Below the pieces are notes generated by a model, which ran no database searches, was not told the DNA's origin, and worked only from the letters and a program-made list of their open reading frames with translations. A program made the position numbers and the translations under genes. A DNA stretch of 64,000 bases, taken from positions 124,001-188,000 of the forward strand of contig MUZD01000001.1 of the NCBI GenBank assembly GCA_002155105.1, given 5' to 3'. This DNA is from Sedimentibacter sp. SX930 (GTDB lineage Bacteria; Bacillota; Bacilli; Lactobacillales; Aerococcaceae). This document shows positions 7,761-16,296 of this stretch, piece after piece. How positions within the stretch are numbered: position 1 is the stretch's first letter; the number at the start of each line of letters is the position of its first letter.

Positions 7761-7905
7761 ATTTCCTCCGGCCAAGCGGAATCCGGTTTTGCGAATAACA
7801 ATATCTAAAGAAATTCATAAAATTACATAAGCGTAAGCATCCTTCATCCTTTCTTCACAATCGGATGCTATACTGTAGAGTAACTAAAAGAAAGGTTGAT
7901 GAGAC

Positions 7906-8604
7906 ATGTTGTATCCATTCTTCGATAGCACCTATATATTGATCATCCTCGGTATCGTGGTTTCCATGATCGCTTCGGGATTCGTCAAACGTACCTTCAA
8001 TACCTATAACAAAGTGAAAAGCCAAAACGGTTACACCGCTACGGATGCAGCACGCTTCATCCTGGAGCAATCGGGCATCCATGATGTTCAGATCGAGCGC
8101 GTCCGCGGAGATCTGACGGACCACTATGACTCGCGCGCCAAAGTGCTACGCCTTTCCGACACGACAGCCAACTCGACTTCGGTCGCGGCCATCGGCGTTG
8201 CTGCCCATGAAGTCGGTCACGCAATCCAGGACCAAAAGAATTACATTCCGTTGCGCTTGCGCGCCGGTTTGGTCCCGGCCGCCAATTTAGGCCAGACGCT
8301 TTCCATGCCGATGATCATGATCGGCGTGTTCGCAGGCATGAACCAGACGTTCCTCAATTTGGGGATTCTTTTCTTCTCGTTCAGTTTCCTCTTCCAAGTG
8401 GTCACATTGCCTGTAGAGTTCAATGCATCCGGCCGCGCGCTGAAGATCCTTTCGAACGGCGGCATCCTGAATGCGCAAGAAGTGCCGAAAGCCCGCAAAG
8501 TTCTTGTCGCAGCAGCCATGACGTATGTCGCGGCGGCCTTCATGAGCTTCCTGCAACTGCTCCGTCTGCTGTTGCTTTTCGGCGGCGGAAACAACGACGA
8601 TTAA
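7906..8604 (+). CDS. YugP-type membrane zinc metallopeptidase
   Basis: 232-residue protein of the zinc-dependent peptidase family typified by Bacillus YugP (PF04298). It has an N-terminal membrane segment (residues 4-24), the zinc motif HEVGHAIQD near residue 104, two further hydrophobic segments (about 130-165 and 205-225), and FNASGRAL that may supply a later ligand region. The active site faces the membrane interface in such integral metallopeptidases. It is monocistronic with a terminator 35 bases downstream. The substrate is unknown. Confidence 0.88.
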   Translation: MLYPFFDSTYILIILGIVVSMIASGFVKRTFNTYNKVKSQNGYTATDAARFILEQSGIHDVQIERVRGDLTDHYDSRAKVLRLSDTTANSTSVAAIGVAAHEVGHAIQDQKNYIPLRLRAGLVPAANLGQTLSMPMIMIGVFAGMNQTFLNLGILFFSFSFLFQVVTLPVEFNASGRALKILSNGGILNAQEVPKARKVLVAAAMTYVAAAFMSFLQLLRLLLLFGGGNNDD

Positions 8605-8639
8605 CCAACAGGAGCGCGATCAGTCCGCCTTCCATCCGA

Positions 8640-8689
8640 AAAAGCTGCTTCGGTCCATTCCAACGGACCAGAGCAGCTTTTTTTTGCTG
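8640..8689 (+). terminator. Intrinsic terminator
   Basis: AAAGCTGCT-TCGGTCC pairs with GGACC-AGAGCAGCTTT, followed by eight T. It is strong. Confidence 0.85.
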
Positions 8690-8818
8690 TGCTGGATCCC
8701 CTGAAAGGCGGCCATTAAACTTGTTATCTTGGGGTGGCTATACTATAATCATGTTAGCATTTTGGAAGTCTATATCAAGAAAGAGTTCCAAATCAAACTC
8801 TGGAAGTAGGAGCAATCA

Positions 8819-9424
8819 ATGAAGCTGGATAAACAATCACAAGACAAGCGTGTCATAGCCACAAAGAAAAACCTTCTGCAGGCGTTGATAACGTTGCTGG
8901 AAGAAAAATCCATCGAAGAAGTGACGGTAAGGGAGCTTACCCAGCGTGCAAAAGTGAACCGAGGAACTTTTTACCTGCATTATGTAGACAAACATGATCT
9001 GTTGGACAAAAATATCGATGCGCTGATCCTGGAACTCCAGGACAGAGGGAAAGCCATCACAAAAACGGTTTTGTCCGATACAGCAGAAATAGAATTCAGG
9101 CAAGTAACGGTTGAGGCGTTCACGGATATCTTCAACTACATCAAAGAAAATGAACGTTTCTTCAGTGTTCTTTTCAATGGGAGAAGCAGCTATTCCTTTT
9201 CGCTCAAATTCAACACCTATCTGAGGGGACAGTTGGAGGAACAGATCCGGTCGAAAAAAACCGTCATACCTTATGAACACTGGATTACCGCCGTTTCCTT
9301 CGCCTATCAAGGGATGATTTACTCATGGGTGACGAACGGCATGAAAGACTCGCCGGAACGGATGGGCGAGTATGGGTATTATTTCATTTCCCAAAGCGTG
9401 GTGGAAATAACCAGAGGAACGTGA
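8819..9424 (+). CDS. TetR/AcrR-family transcriptional regulator
   Basis: 201 residues. The N-terminal helix-turn-helix (about 12-60) shows VTVRELTQRAKVNRGTFYLHY, the classical TetR recognition region. The C-terminal part (FSVLFNGRSSYSF, YQGMIYSWV) resembles the TetR_C_8 type found in DhaS-like regulators. The start follows GTAGGAG at 8807-8813. A broken dyad TTGGAA...TTCCAA (about 8762-8793) upstream may be its own operator. It lies 49 bases before the GTPase gene in the same direction and could be co-transcribed with it. The ligand is unknown. Confidence 0.88.
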   Translation: MKLDKQSQDKRVIATKKNLLQALITLLEEKSIEEVTVRELTQRAKVNRGTFYLHYVDKHDLLDKNIDALILELQDRGKAITKTVLSDTAEIEFRQVTVEAFTDIFNYIKENERFFSVLFNGRSSYSFSLKFNTYLRGQLEEQIRSKKTVIPYEHWITAVSFAYQGMIYSWVTNGMKDSPERMGEYGYYFISQSVVEITRGT

Positions 9425-9473
9425 TCGTTCTATAATAAAGTATATTTGCGGTCGAGCGACAGGGGGAAACAGC

Positions 9474-10664
9474 ATGGGAAGAGCCAACCTTGATTTGAAT
9501 GTGGTCCAGGAGATACTGAACAAGACAAAAGAAGAAGTGGAAAACATGCACCCCGTCAATATCCTGCTGGCGGGGAAGACGGGTGTCGGGAAAAGCACGC
9601 TGATCAACAATGTCTTCCGGGAACGGATGGCTGAGACCGGCATCGGGAAACCCGTCACGAAACATCTGCGTCGGATCGCGAAGGAAGGCATGCCGATCGT
9701 GCTGTATGATACGCGCGGGCTGGAATTGGGACATCCGATCCAAACCGAAGTTAAGAAGGAAATCATCGAGGCCATCAAGAAAAGCCAAAAGGAAGGATCC
9801 GACAAGGCGATCCATTTGGTCTACTATTGCATCAACGCGCATTCTTCCCGCATCGAGGAATCCGAAATTGCCTTCATGGAAGAACTTTCCGGCTTGTTGC
9901 CGGTGCTGGTCGTCCTGACGCAATCGATCGGACAGCCTGCGAAAGAGCTGAAGCAATACATCGAAAACCTGAACTTGCCGATTGCCGGGGTGCTGACAGT
10001 GATGGCGGAACCCTACACCATCACGGATGAACTGGTGCTTCCACAGAGCGGATTGAAGGAACTGGTCGAGCGTACGTTTGCGGTGCTGCCGGAGGAGACG
10101 AAAGAGGCTTTTAACAACGCCCAACAGGTGGATATCGCGCGTAAAGCGAAAGCATCCCGAAGTTGGGCGACCAAATACATCGCGACCACATTCGGCGTTG
10201 GCTTCACACCGATCCCTTTTTCCGATGCGACTCTGCTGGTGCCGATGCAGATCGGCATGTTGGCCCATATCACAGCCATCTTCGGCATCTCGATGGATAA
10301 AGCCGCCATCACCAGTGTGATCGGCGCTGTCGGCGGAACAGGGGGAGCCACTTATCTGGGGAGGTACATCGTCTCCAACCTGCTGAAACTGATTCCCGGC
10401 GCAGGAACGATCGTCGGAGGGGTCATCAGCGGCGCTACGGCTGCCGTCCTGACGACCGCTTTGGCGATGAGTTACATCGAGGTGCTGACGGTCGTGGCCA
10501 AAGGGGAAAAGGACGGCAAGTACCCGGATCTCAGCAACATCGAGACGCTGATGCGCGAAAAAATGCAGGAGCGCCTCAAAATGGGGACCAAGGATCAGGA
10601 CGTCAAAGAGGTGCTGGAAAATCTGAAGAAGAGCAGTCCATTGAAAAAATGGCTGAAAAAATAG
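9474..10664 (+). CDS. Era-like GTPase with C-terminal DUF697 membrane domain
   Basis: 396 residues. The first 200 form a TrmE-Era-EngA-like GTPase domain with a P-loop in GKTGVGKSTLINN (about 32-44), a switch DTRGLELG near residue 83, and VVLTQS in place of the usual NKxD base-recognition motif. Residues 220-345 carry Gly/Ala-rich hydrophobic stretches typical of DUF697 (YcjF-like) domains that associate with membranes. The tail is Lys-rich. The start has AGGGGGAAACAGC upstream. The function of this family is poorly known; it may follow the TetR gene as an operon. Confidence 0.82.
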   Translation: MGRANLDLNVVQEILNKTKEEVENMHPVNILLAGKTGVGKSTLINNVFRERMAETGIGKPVTKHLRRIAKEGMPIVLYDTRGLELGHPIQTEVKKEIIEAIKKSQKEGSDKAIHLVYYCINAHSSRIEESEIAFMEELSGLLPVLVVLTQSIGQPAKELKQYIENLNLPIAGVLTVMAEPYTITDELVLPQSGLKELVERTFAVLPEETKEAFNNAQQVDIARKAKASRSWATKYIATTFGVGFTPIPFSDATLLVPMQIGMLAHITAIFGISMDKAAITSVIGAVGGTGGATYLGRYIVSNLLKLIPGAGTIVGGVISGATAAVLTTALAMSYIEVLTVVAKGEKDGKYPDLSNIETLMREKMQERLKMGTKDQDVKEVLENLKKSSPLKKWLKK

Positions 10665-10668
10665 AACA

Positions 10669-10704
10669 CAAAAAAGCACAGTCAGCCGACTGTGCTTTTT
10701 TTCT
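10669..10704. terminator. Bidirectional terminator
   Basis: AAAAAGCACAGTC and GACTGTGCTTTTT form a perfect 13-bp stem around AGCC with A- and T-tracts on both sides. It serves the convergent GTPase and MFS genes. Confidence 0.88.
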
Positions 10705-10716
10705 ACATACCTGAAT

Positions 10717-11955
10717 TTAGATGCCGGTTACGTTCAAAGGCTGTTTCAACGGTCCTCTTTTCAGTGCGAAAAGGTAACAGCTGCCGTAGATGACAGCCAG
10801 GCCCATCATCGCGTACATGCCAATTGCATAAGAGCCGGTCACATCGTAAACGGCTCCCCAAAGCGGGCCTGAGATGGACATCCCGATGGAAGGCGCCATT
10901 CCGAGGATGGACCAGATACGCGGGTAATCCCCGATACCGAAGACTTCGCTCACGACTAACGGGGTCAACACAGCGGGTCCGCCGAGTCCGAACGCGAGGA
11001 TGAACATGACGATAGATAAGGCCAGGAAAGAGCGGGTGGTCGCAAGGAAGAACAAGGCGATCACCATGCAGATAACGACAACTGTAAGCGTGATGGTCGA
11101 ATCGATTTTGTCATTGATGGCCCCGACTGAAATGTTGGCGATGATCATGCCTGCCATGACGAGCGAGAACAGCGTACCGACCTGTCCGGATGTGAAGTCC
11201 ATGCCGCTGAAGTGCGCCGGCAAATGTTGCATCATCCCGCCTCCGAAAGCGGAAAGGAAAATGCCTATGAATAAAATGTAAAACGGTTTCATCCTTTTGG
11301 CATCTTCATAAGTTATGGATACATCATGTACAGGGTGATTGCCTTGGGTTTGAGCGGACAATTCATCCCCGTAAGCGTTCAGGCCGATGGCACCGGGATT
11401 TTCAACCAACAAAAAGAGGGCATTCGGTACAGTCAAGAGCGCGAAAAGTCCTGCAATCAGAAAGTAACCCATGCGCCAACCAAAATTATCCAAAAATGTC
11501 GGCATGATCATAGAAACGATGGCTCCCGCAAGTCCCCCGGAGGCATTCAACAAGCCCATCATCAATCCTTTTTTGGCCGTGAACCAATTGTTGATCAATA
11601 AAATTGCCAGAAACATGGTGATCGGCATCATGAACAAACCTAGGAAAATACCTCCCAGATAAAATTGCCACAGACGCGTGGCGAATGCCAACCAAACAAA
11701 TCCAAGCGAAACCCAGAGTCCTCCTCCGATCAGCAATCGCTTCGCACCAAATTTAGGAAGGAATTGACCGATCAGTGGAAGTACGAAGACGCCGGTCAAA
11801 GTCGACAGGCTGATGTAAAGCGAAAAGGCACTGCGTGTGAAACCTAATTCTGCGGTGATGGGCTCAACGAAGAAACCAACCGCATTCCCGGCAATGTACA
11901 TGGCCATGATCAAAAAGGCCGCAGAAAAAAAAGATAAATAGTGGCGTAAGGTCAT
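10717..11955 (-). CDS. MFS transporter
   Basis: 412 residues with 12 predicted membrane helices. Features typical of the major facilitator superfamily are GQFLPKFGAKRLL after helix 2, GLFMMPITMF, GLLNASGGLAGA, and a central cytosolic loop (about 195-225). The overall pattern resembles the monocarboxylate/oxalate-formate antiporter group, but I cannot name the substrate. It runs leftward and ends at the bidirectional terminator. The start has AGAGAGGAAC upstream. A palindrome GTTTCATGAAAC (12047-12058) in its upstream region may be a regulator site. Confidence 0.85.
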   Translation of the reverse strand: MTLRHYLSFFSAAFLIMAMYIAGNAVGFFVEPITAELGFTRSAFSLYISLSTLTGVFVLPLIGQFLPKFGAKRLLIGGGLWVSLGFVWLAFATRLWQFYLGGIFLGLFMMPITMFLAILLINNWFTAKKGLMMGLLNASGGLAGAIVSMIMPTFLDNFGWRMGYFLIAGLFALLTVPNALFLLVENPGAIGLNAYGDELSAQTQGNHPVHDVSITYEDAKRMKPFYILFIGIFLSAFGGGMMQHLPAHFSGMDFTSGQVGTLFSLVMAGMIIANISVGAINDKIDSTITLTVVVICMVIALFFLATTRSFLALSIVMFILAFGLGGPAVLTPLVVSEVFGIGDYPRIWSILGMAPSIGMSISGPLWGAVYDVTGSYAIGMYAMMGLAVIYGSCYLFALKRGPLKQPLNVTGI

Positions 11956-12046
11956 ATAACAGTTCCTCTCTACATCATAATAAATAAAATGTGATCCATG
12001 TCAGGTTTTCCGTATAACAAAAAGGCATCCCACAATATGGAATGTC

Positions 12047-12058
12047 GTTTCATGAAAC
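12047..12058. promoter_or_regulatory. Perfect 12-bp palindrome upstream of MFS gene
   Basis: GTTTCATGAAAC lies 92 bases before the MFS start. Its length and position fit an operator, possibly for the adjacent ROK regulator. This is inference. Confidence 0.35.
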
Positions 12059-12123
12059 CGAATACATGTTTCTTTATTTAAAATATTATATTAATAATCA
12101 ACAAAAAGCAATAGAATGTCAAA

Positions 12124-12157
12124 AAAATCGTCACACCTGTGAAGATGTGACGACAGA
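12124..12157 (-). terminator. Intrinsic terminator of the ROK gene
   Basis: Read leftward, TCGTCACA (12153-12146) pairs with TGTGACGA (12135-12128) and runs into a T-tract (the A-run 12121-12127 on the + strand). Confidence 0.8.
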
Positions 12158-12184
12158 AAGAGGCACATAAATTTTCTGAAGATT

Positions 12185-13342
12185 TCAATCTTCAAAATGC
12201 AGTTGCAGTTGCGGAACCTGGAAGAAATGCTGAAGTGCCAATGCGATTCCACCCAAAAGTGCTCCGTTTCCCCCCAGTGTGGACAAACTAACTGGAACAT
12301 TGTGCCCGGATTTTCGGTTCAATTCCGTTTCGATTGCTGTCACACATTCGGGTAACGAACGGAAAAGCTTCCCATTCAGATAGACTTTTTCCGGATCGAG
12401 CAGGCTGACGACATTGCCGATTGCGATGCTCATATGCAGCACGAGATGTTCGACTAAATTTTTTGCTTCTTCATCGCCGGTTTTGTACAAGGCAATCAGA
12501 TCAGCCAGCTGAAGCGTGGGATCCTTTTTCATGTCCCTGATTTCCGCAACCAACGCAGCTGTTGAACAATATTGGTTCAGGCAGCCTTGTTTGCCGCAGT
12601 CGCAATCTTTTCCGAATGGATAGAGGATTGTGTGCCCCAGATTGCCGGCCAAGCTGTTTTTGCTGCGGAACAACCGGTTCTGCAACAATATGCCGGAACC
12701 GATGCCATCATCCAGATCGATACTGATGATGTTCCCCGGAGAGTGGGCGAATACGGCTTCGGCGATAACCGCCAGATTATTCTGGTTCTCCAGAAAGATC
12801 GGGCAGTCGATGGCGTCGCTCTCCAGATGTTTGGCGGTCAGATGCTCTAACATTTTGTTAGTTGATGATACTATCTCATCCTCATGCACAAAGCCGTCGA
12901 TGGACACAACAATACCCACGAAGCGGAACGGCGTCTTATTCAGGTTCTTCCTGTGGAAAAGGACCACTTCCTCGATGCTGTCGATGATATTGCTGGCCTC
13001 CACTTTTCTGACTAAATCGTGCTGGGCGATGATTCTGCCTTGAAGATTGCAGACGAGAGAAGAAATCTTTGTTTGTGTAATGGTCAAACTCATCGCGTAT
13101 CCGCCATTCGCATTCACCTTCAACAACACCGGTTTTCTCCCGCCAACGACGGAACTTTGACCTGTACCGAGTTCGACGACAAGTTTTTCCTTAAGAAGTT
13201 TTTTGACAATTTCGGATACGGTTGCCTTATTGAGTCCGGAATCATGAGAGATGGCCGCTCGTGAAGTATTGGGATGATTGATGATTGCTGTCAAAACGAT
13301 GGTCTCGTTTTGTTCCCTGATTGTGTTGCGGTTGACGATCAT
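12185..13342 (-). CDS. ROK-family transcriptional repressor (NagC/XylR type)
   Basis: 385 residues. An N-terminal winged helix-turn-helix (about 10-70; SRAAISHDSGLNKATVSEIVKKL) is joined to a ROK sugar-kinase-like domain. The zinc site of ROK repressors is visible: GHTILYPFGKDCDCGKQGC near residues 235-253. The phosphate motif and ligand region (DLDDGIGSGIL) are present but kinase activity is not expected in this subgroup. A dyad GGTGTG-T-CACACC (13343-13355) overlaps its ribosome site and could mediate autoregulation. It points away from the TauE gene and toward the MFS gene, which it may control. The effector is unknown. Confidence 0.9.
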   Translation of the reverse strand: MIVNRNTIREQNETIVLTAIINHPNTSRAAISHDSGLNKATVSEIVKKLLKEKLVVELGTGQSSVVGGRKPVLLKVNANGGYAMSLTITQTKISSLVCNLQGRIIAQHDLVRKVEASNIIDSIEEVVLFHRKNLNKTPFRFVGIVVSIDGFVHEDEIVSSTNKMLEHLTAKHLESDAIDCPIFLENQNNLAVIAEAVFAHSPGNIISIDLDDGIGSGILLQNRLFRSKNSLAGNLGHTILYPFGKDCDCGKQGCLNQYCSTAALVAEIRDMKKDPTLQLADLIALYKTGDEEAKNLVEHLVLHMSIAIGNVVSLLDPEKVYLNGKLFRSLPECVTAIETELNRKSGHNVPVSLSTLGGNGALLGGIALALQHFFQVPQLQLHFED

Positions 13343-13774
13343 GGTGTGTCACACCCTTTACAAATTTTTTTGAGTTTTGGGCGCAGAAAGGTGATGGATC
13401 TGAAAAATATACAAAGAAAGGCCATCTTGAAGCAGAGTCGAACGTGGTCCAGAAAGTCTTTTGGAGGTGGAATTACCTTGTATAGTTGTCAGAAATTCGG
13501 TTGTGAAGGCGGTTACATGGATGAAGACAAGAGTGGGCTCGTTGAAGAGCGATGGGTGGGGAAAACAGTCATTGCGGGCATACGTCTTTGCATACATTTT
13601 AACACTTTCCGCTGATAATTGCGAGGTTTGGATGACTGCCAAACCCAATTCATGAGTACTTTTTTCATGCAACCGAAAGGATTAAGCGATTTCCGGATTG
13701 TGGTTTCTGAGTCATTGTCATTTTTGGGGATAATCGGTAAAATGAAAGGAATCGTGGGAGGGGGTTTTTACAGA
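13343..13774. other. 432-base gap without a convincing gene
   Basis: Overlapping frames of 60-110 codons exist on both strands, but none has a good ribosome site and a recognisable sequence. A leftward frame (13358-13672) starting MHEKSTHELGLAVIQ and a rightward one (13461-13655) could be decayed gene remains. Only the ROK start dyad and the TauE ribosome site can be supported here. Confidence 0.4.
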
Positions 13775-14515
13775 ATGTTGGGTTTGAACGGAATTGAATG
13801 GATGATGTTGATCATCGCAGCGATCATCATCGGTTTTTCCAAAACAGGCATACAAGGCGCGACAATTCCGGCAGTGGCGCTCGTTGCCGTCCTATTCGGC
13901 GGAAAGGCATCAGCCGGAATCATGTTGCCGATGCTGATGCTGGGGGATCTGATTGCCATCTTTCAATACGGCAAACAGGGGAAATTGAGTGACGTACTAA
14001 AATTGTTGCCTGCAGCAGTGATCGGAATCGCCGGCGGAGCCATCGCGGGCAATTATCTCGATGATAAGCAGTTCAAAGCCTTGTTGGGTATCGTCGTGTT
14101 GATTTGTTTGGGGCTATTGGTATACCGAGAGGTGGCCAATAGAGTTTTGCTGCTTCCGAAAAATCCGATTTTCCACTGGCTGGTGGGGGCTGTCAGCGGA
14201 TTTTCATCGATGGTAGGGAATGCCGCAGGGCCCATATTCAACGTCTATGTGCTGTCGCAGGACCTAACCAAGAACAAGATGATCGGAACGACTGCTTGGT
14301 TCTTCCTGTTGATGAACATTGTGAAATTGCCTTTTCATATCTTCATGTGGGGAACCGTCACCTGGGGAACGCTCAGGTACATGCTGCTGATGATACCATT
14401 TATCGCATTCGGCAGCATGTTAGGCGTCAACTTCGTCAGGAAAATCAACGAAATGTGGTATAAACGCATCATCATGATCATGACCGCGATTGCGGCGATT
14501 CGCCTATTCATCTAA
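13775..14515 (+). CDS. TauE/SafE-family sulfite/anion exporter
   Basis: 246 residues, TauE/SafE (DUF81) membrane protein with about eight helices. The N-terminal half shows IIIGFSKTGIQGA and the second half repeats the pattern as VSGFSSMVGNAAGPIFNVY, the inverted-repeat layout usual for the family. ATG 13775 is preferred: GGAGGGGGT lies 11 bases upstream, and the extra residues of longer frames are not hydrophobic or conserved. Members export sulfite, sulfoacetate or other organic anions. The substrate here is open. Confidence 0.87.
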   Translation: MLGLNGIEWMMLIIAAIIIGFSKTGIQGATIPAVALVAVLFGGKASAGIMLPMLMLGDLIAIFQYGKQGKLSDVLKLLPAAVIGIAGGAIAGNYLDDKQFKALLGIVVLICLGLLVYREVANRVLLLPKNPIFHWLVGAVSGFSSMVGNAAGPIFNVYVLSQDLTKNKMIGTTAWFFLLMNIVKLPFHIFMWGTVTWGTLRYMLLMIPFIAFGSMLGVNFVRKINEMWYKRIIMIMTAIAAIRLFI

Positions 14516-14570
14516 AAAGAGATGCCATAATGAAGGGAGTAAAATCCTTTCATTAGGCATCTCTTTTTGT
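14513..14570. terminator. Strong bidirectional terminator
   Basis: A long hairpin starting AAAAAGAGATGCC and ending GGCATCTCTTTTT, with inner stem TAATGAAGG/CCTTTCATTA. It serves the convergent TauE and DUF1576 genes. Confidence 0.9.
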
Positions 14571-14598
14571 GTTTCTAAAAACTGGCTGAATATTTCTG

Positions 14599-15939
14599 CT
14601 ACTTAAGGTTTTCCACTTCTACTTCATCAGCCGGATCGACTGGTCCACGCAAAGCCCGTTGGTTGGCCCGGTGAAGGTGGAAAGCTTCCAGGATCGGAAC
14701 CAATATCGAAGCCACGAGTCCGCCCGAAAAGCCATTATTGTAGAGGTTGACGCCGCCATGGAGATAGCCTATATTCATGACCAATGTCAGATGCATGGCT
14801 CCGGCGATGATGCCCGCAATGTTCCCGTAGCGACCAGCCAGCGGTGCCAAGGTTGTACCGAAAAGTGCCGATATCAGCACGATAGTGGACTGATTGTCCT
14901 GATAGTTGAGTCGGCCCATCAGTGTGACCCCAATCAGAATCGGCAGGACATTCTTGACGTTTTTCCCGAAGGCTCCAAAGCCTATGACAGTGAAGATTCC
15001 GCCCAAAACGGGACCGTTGATTTCTCCACCCATAAGCAGAATGTAAGTCGTAGACAGGAATCCAAGCAAAGACATGTTGATGAGCGTCGCACCCAAACCA
15101 CCCAGTTCCAAGTAATCAGTGGACAATTGGCCCGAATGGCGCATGATCCGCTTCAACCCTTTGAAGCTCCAACCGTTGAGCCACAAGCCAATCAGGAACA
15201 TGCCGCTGAACAATGAATAGAGCATCACTGAAAATGGACCATTGTAGCCGCTGGCAAGGATATTTGCTGTTTTTATCTCAAAACCGAAGTTGCGCATCAA
15301 AGAGATGAAGACCGTTCCGATGATGCCGCAAGTGAAGCCGACGTTATAGAGGCTGAATCCTCTTGTGAAGGTAACGAAATGATGCGCCAGTGGGGGAATC
15401 AGGAAGCCGGAAATGAAACCGGCGCCCAGCCCTATAAGCACTCCATAGGGTTGACCGATGCCGAGGCTGAAGGAGAGTTCACTGACCAGCGGTGCCAAGG
15501 CTGTCCCGAAAAGGGCGGCCAGCAACGATTTGTGCATCGGTACTTTTGTGACTCTTGCATATGTGAAGGCACCGATGCTGATCGGCATGGAATTGAATAA
15601 GTTCTTGCCAAAAAAGGCGAATCCCGCAATCGTCAAAATGCCGGCTATGACCGGACCGTTAATCTTGGCATCCGCCATCCGGACGATCCAAAGAGCCTGC
15701 AAGGTCATCAAGGCAACGTTGAACAAGGCCGCGCCGACGTTCGTCAACGCCATGTAATCCGTAAACAGATTAGCCGGAGAGGCCAGGATGGTGAGGTTGC
15801 CTTCATAAATTTCGCGTGGGCTGTTGAACAGGAAAGCCACACCGCCCATCAATAAGGCGAAGCCGGCCAATAACCCAAATTTTAATCGCTCGTAGAGTTC
15901 CTCTGCGCCACTCATAGTAGGCTGTCTTTTCTGTATCAT
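14599..15939 (-). CDS. DUF1576 multi-pass membrane protein
   Basis: 446 residues with about 11-12 hydrophobic segments. It matches my recollection of the DUF1576 family, whose function is unknown. Two halves look related: FFGKNLFNSMPISIGAF near residue 115 and GAFGKNVKNVLPILIGV near residue 320, each after a GPV(I/L)xGI segment, so the protein is probably an internal duplication, as in many transporters. It has a good ribosome site (GGGGGAC). A cre-like site sits 100 bases upstream of the start, which hints at control by carbon source. Confidence 0.78.
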   Translation of the reverse strand: MIQKRQPTMSGAEELYERLKFGLLAGFALLMGGVAFLFNSPREIYEGNLTILASPANLFTDYMALTNVGAALFNVALMTLQALWIVRMADAKINGPVIAGILTIAGFAFFGKNLFNSMPISIGAFTYARVTKVPMHKSLLAALFGTALAPLVSELSFSLGIGQPYGVLIGLGAGFISGFLIPPLAHHFVTFTRGFSLYNVGFTCGIIGTVFISLMRNFGFEIKTANILASGYNGPFSVMLYSLFSGMFLIGLWLNGWSFKGLKRIMRHSGQLSTDYLELGGLGATLINMSLLGFLSTTYILLMGGEINGPVLGGIFTVIGFGAFGKNVKNVLPILIGVTLMGRLNYQDNQSTIVLISALFGTTLAPLAGRYGNIAGIIAGAMHLTLVMNIGYLHGGVNLYNNGFSGGLVASILVPILEAFHLHRANQRALRGPVDPADEVEVENLK

Positions 15940-16038
15940 TAGTGTCCCCCAATCTTATAGTGTTGAAACTGATTAATGAAAATAAAATATGGAAATTGCT
16001 GTTTGTCGCTATTGTTAGACCCCAAGCTGACAAACTCA

Positions 16039-16052
16039 TGTAAACGTTAACT
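16039..16052. promoter_or_regulatory. cre-like CcpA site upstream of DUF1576 gene
   Basis: TGTAAACGTTAACT matches the catabolite-responsive consensus TGWNANCGNTNWCA at all but the last base. It lies within the divergent gap between the DUF1576 and dehydrogenase genes and could act on either. Confidence 0.5.
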
Positions 16053-16296
16053 TACATTTAATTATACAGTGCCGGAGCGACTCTCACAATATTTATTTTC
16101 AACTTTACTAAAATCCACTAATATTGCAACAGGAAATACACAAATGGAACAATCTGCGCTGAACATTTGGTCCAAAAGGCAGCGTCCGGTCGAAAAAAGG
16201 CTGCACTTTTGTACCGATTCAGCCCGGATTTGTTTACATTCCGATATATACCGCTACAATATAGAGAGAAGAATCAATCATTTAGGGGGAAAAAAT

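Noticed and set aside
9384-10679. Leftward ORF of 431 codons opposite the GTPase gene
   Set aside because: It is antisense to a well-supported GTPase with clear motifs; the translation is low in complexity and unlike any family.
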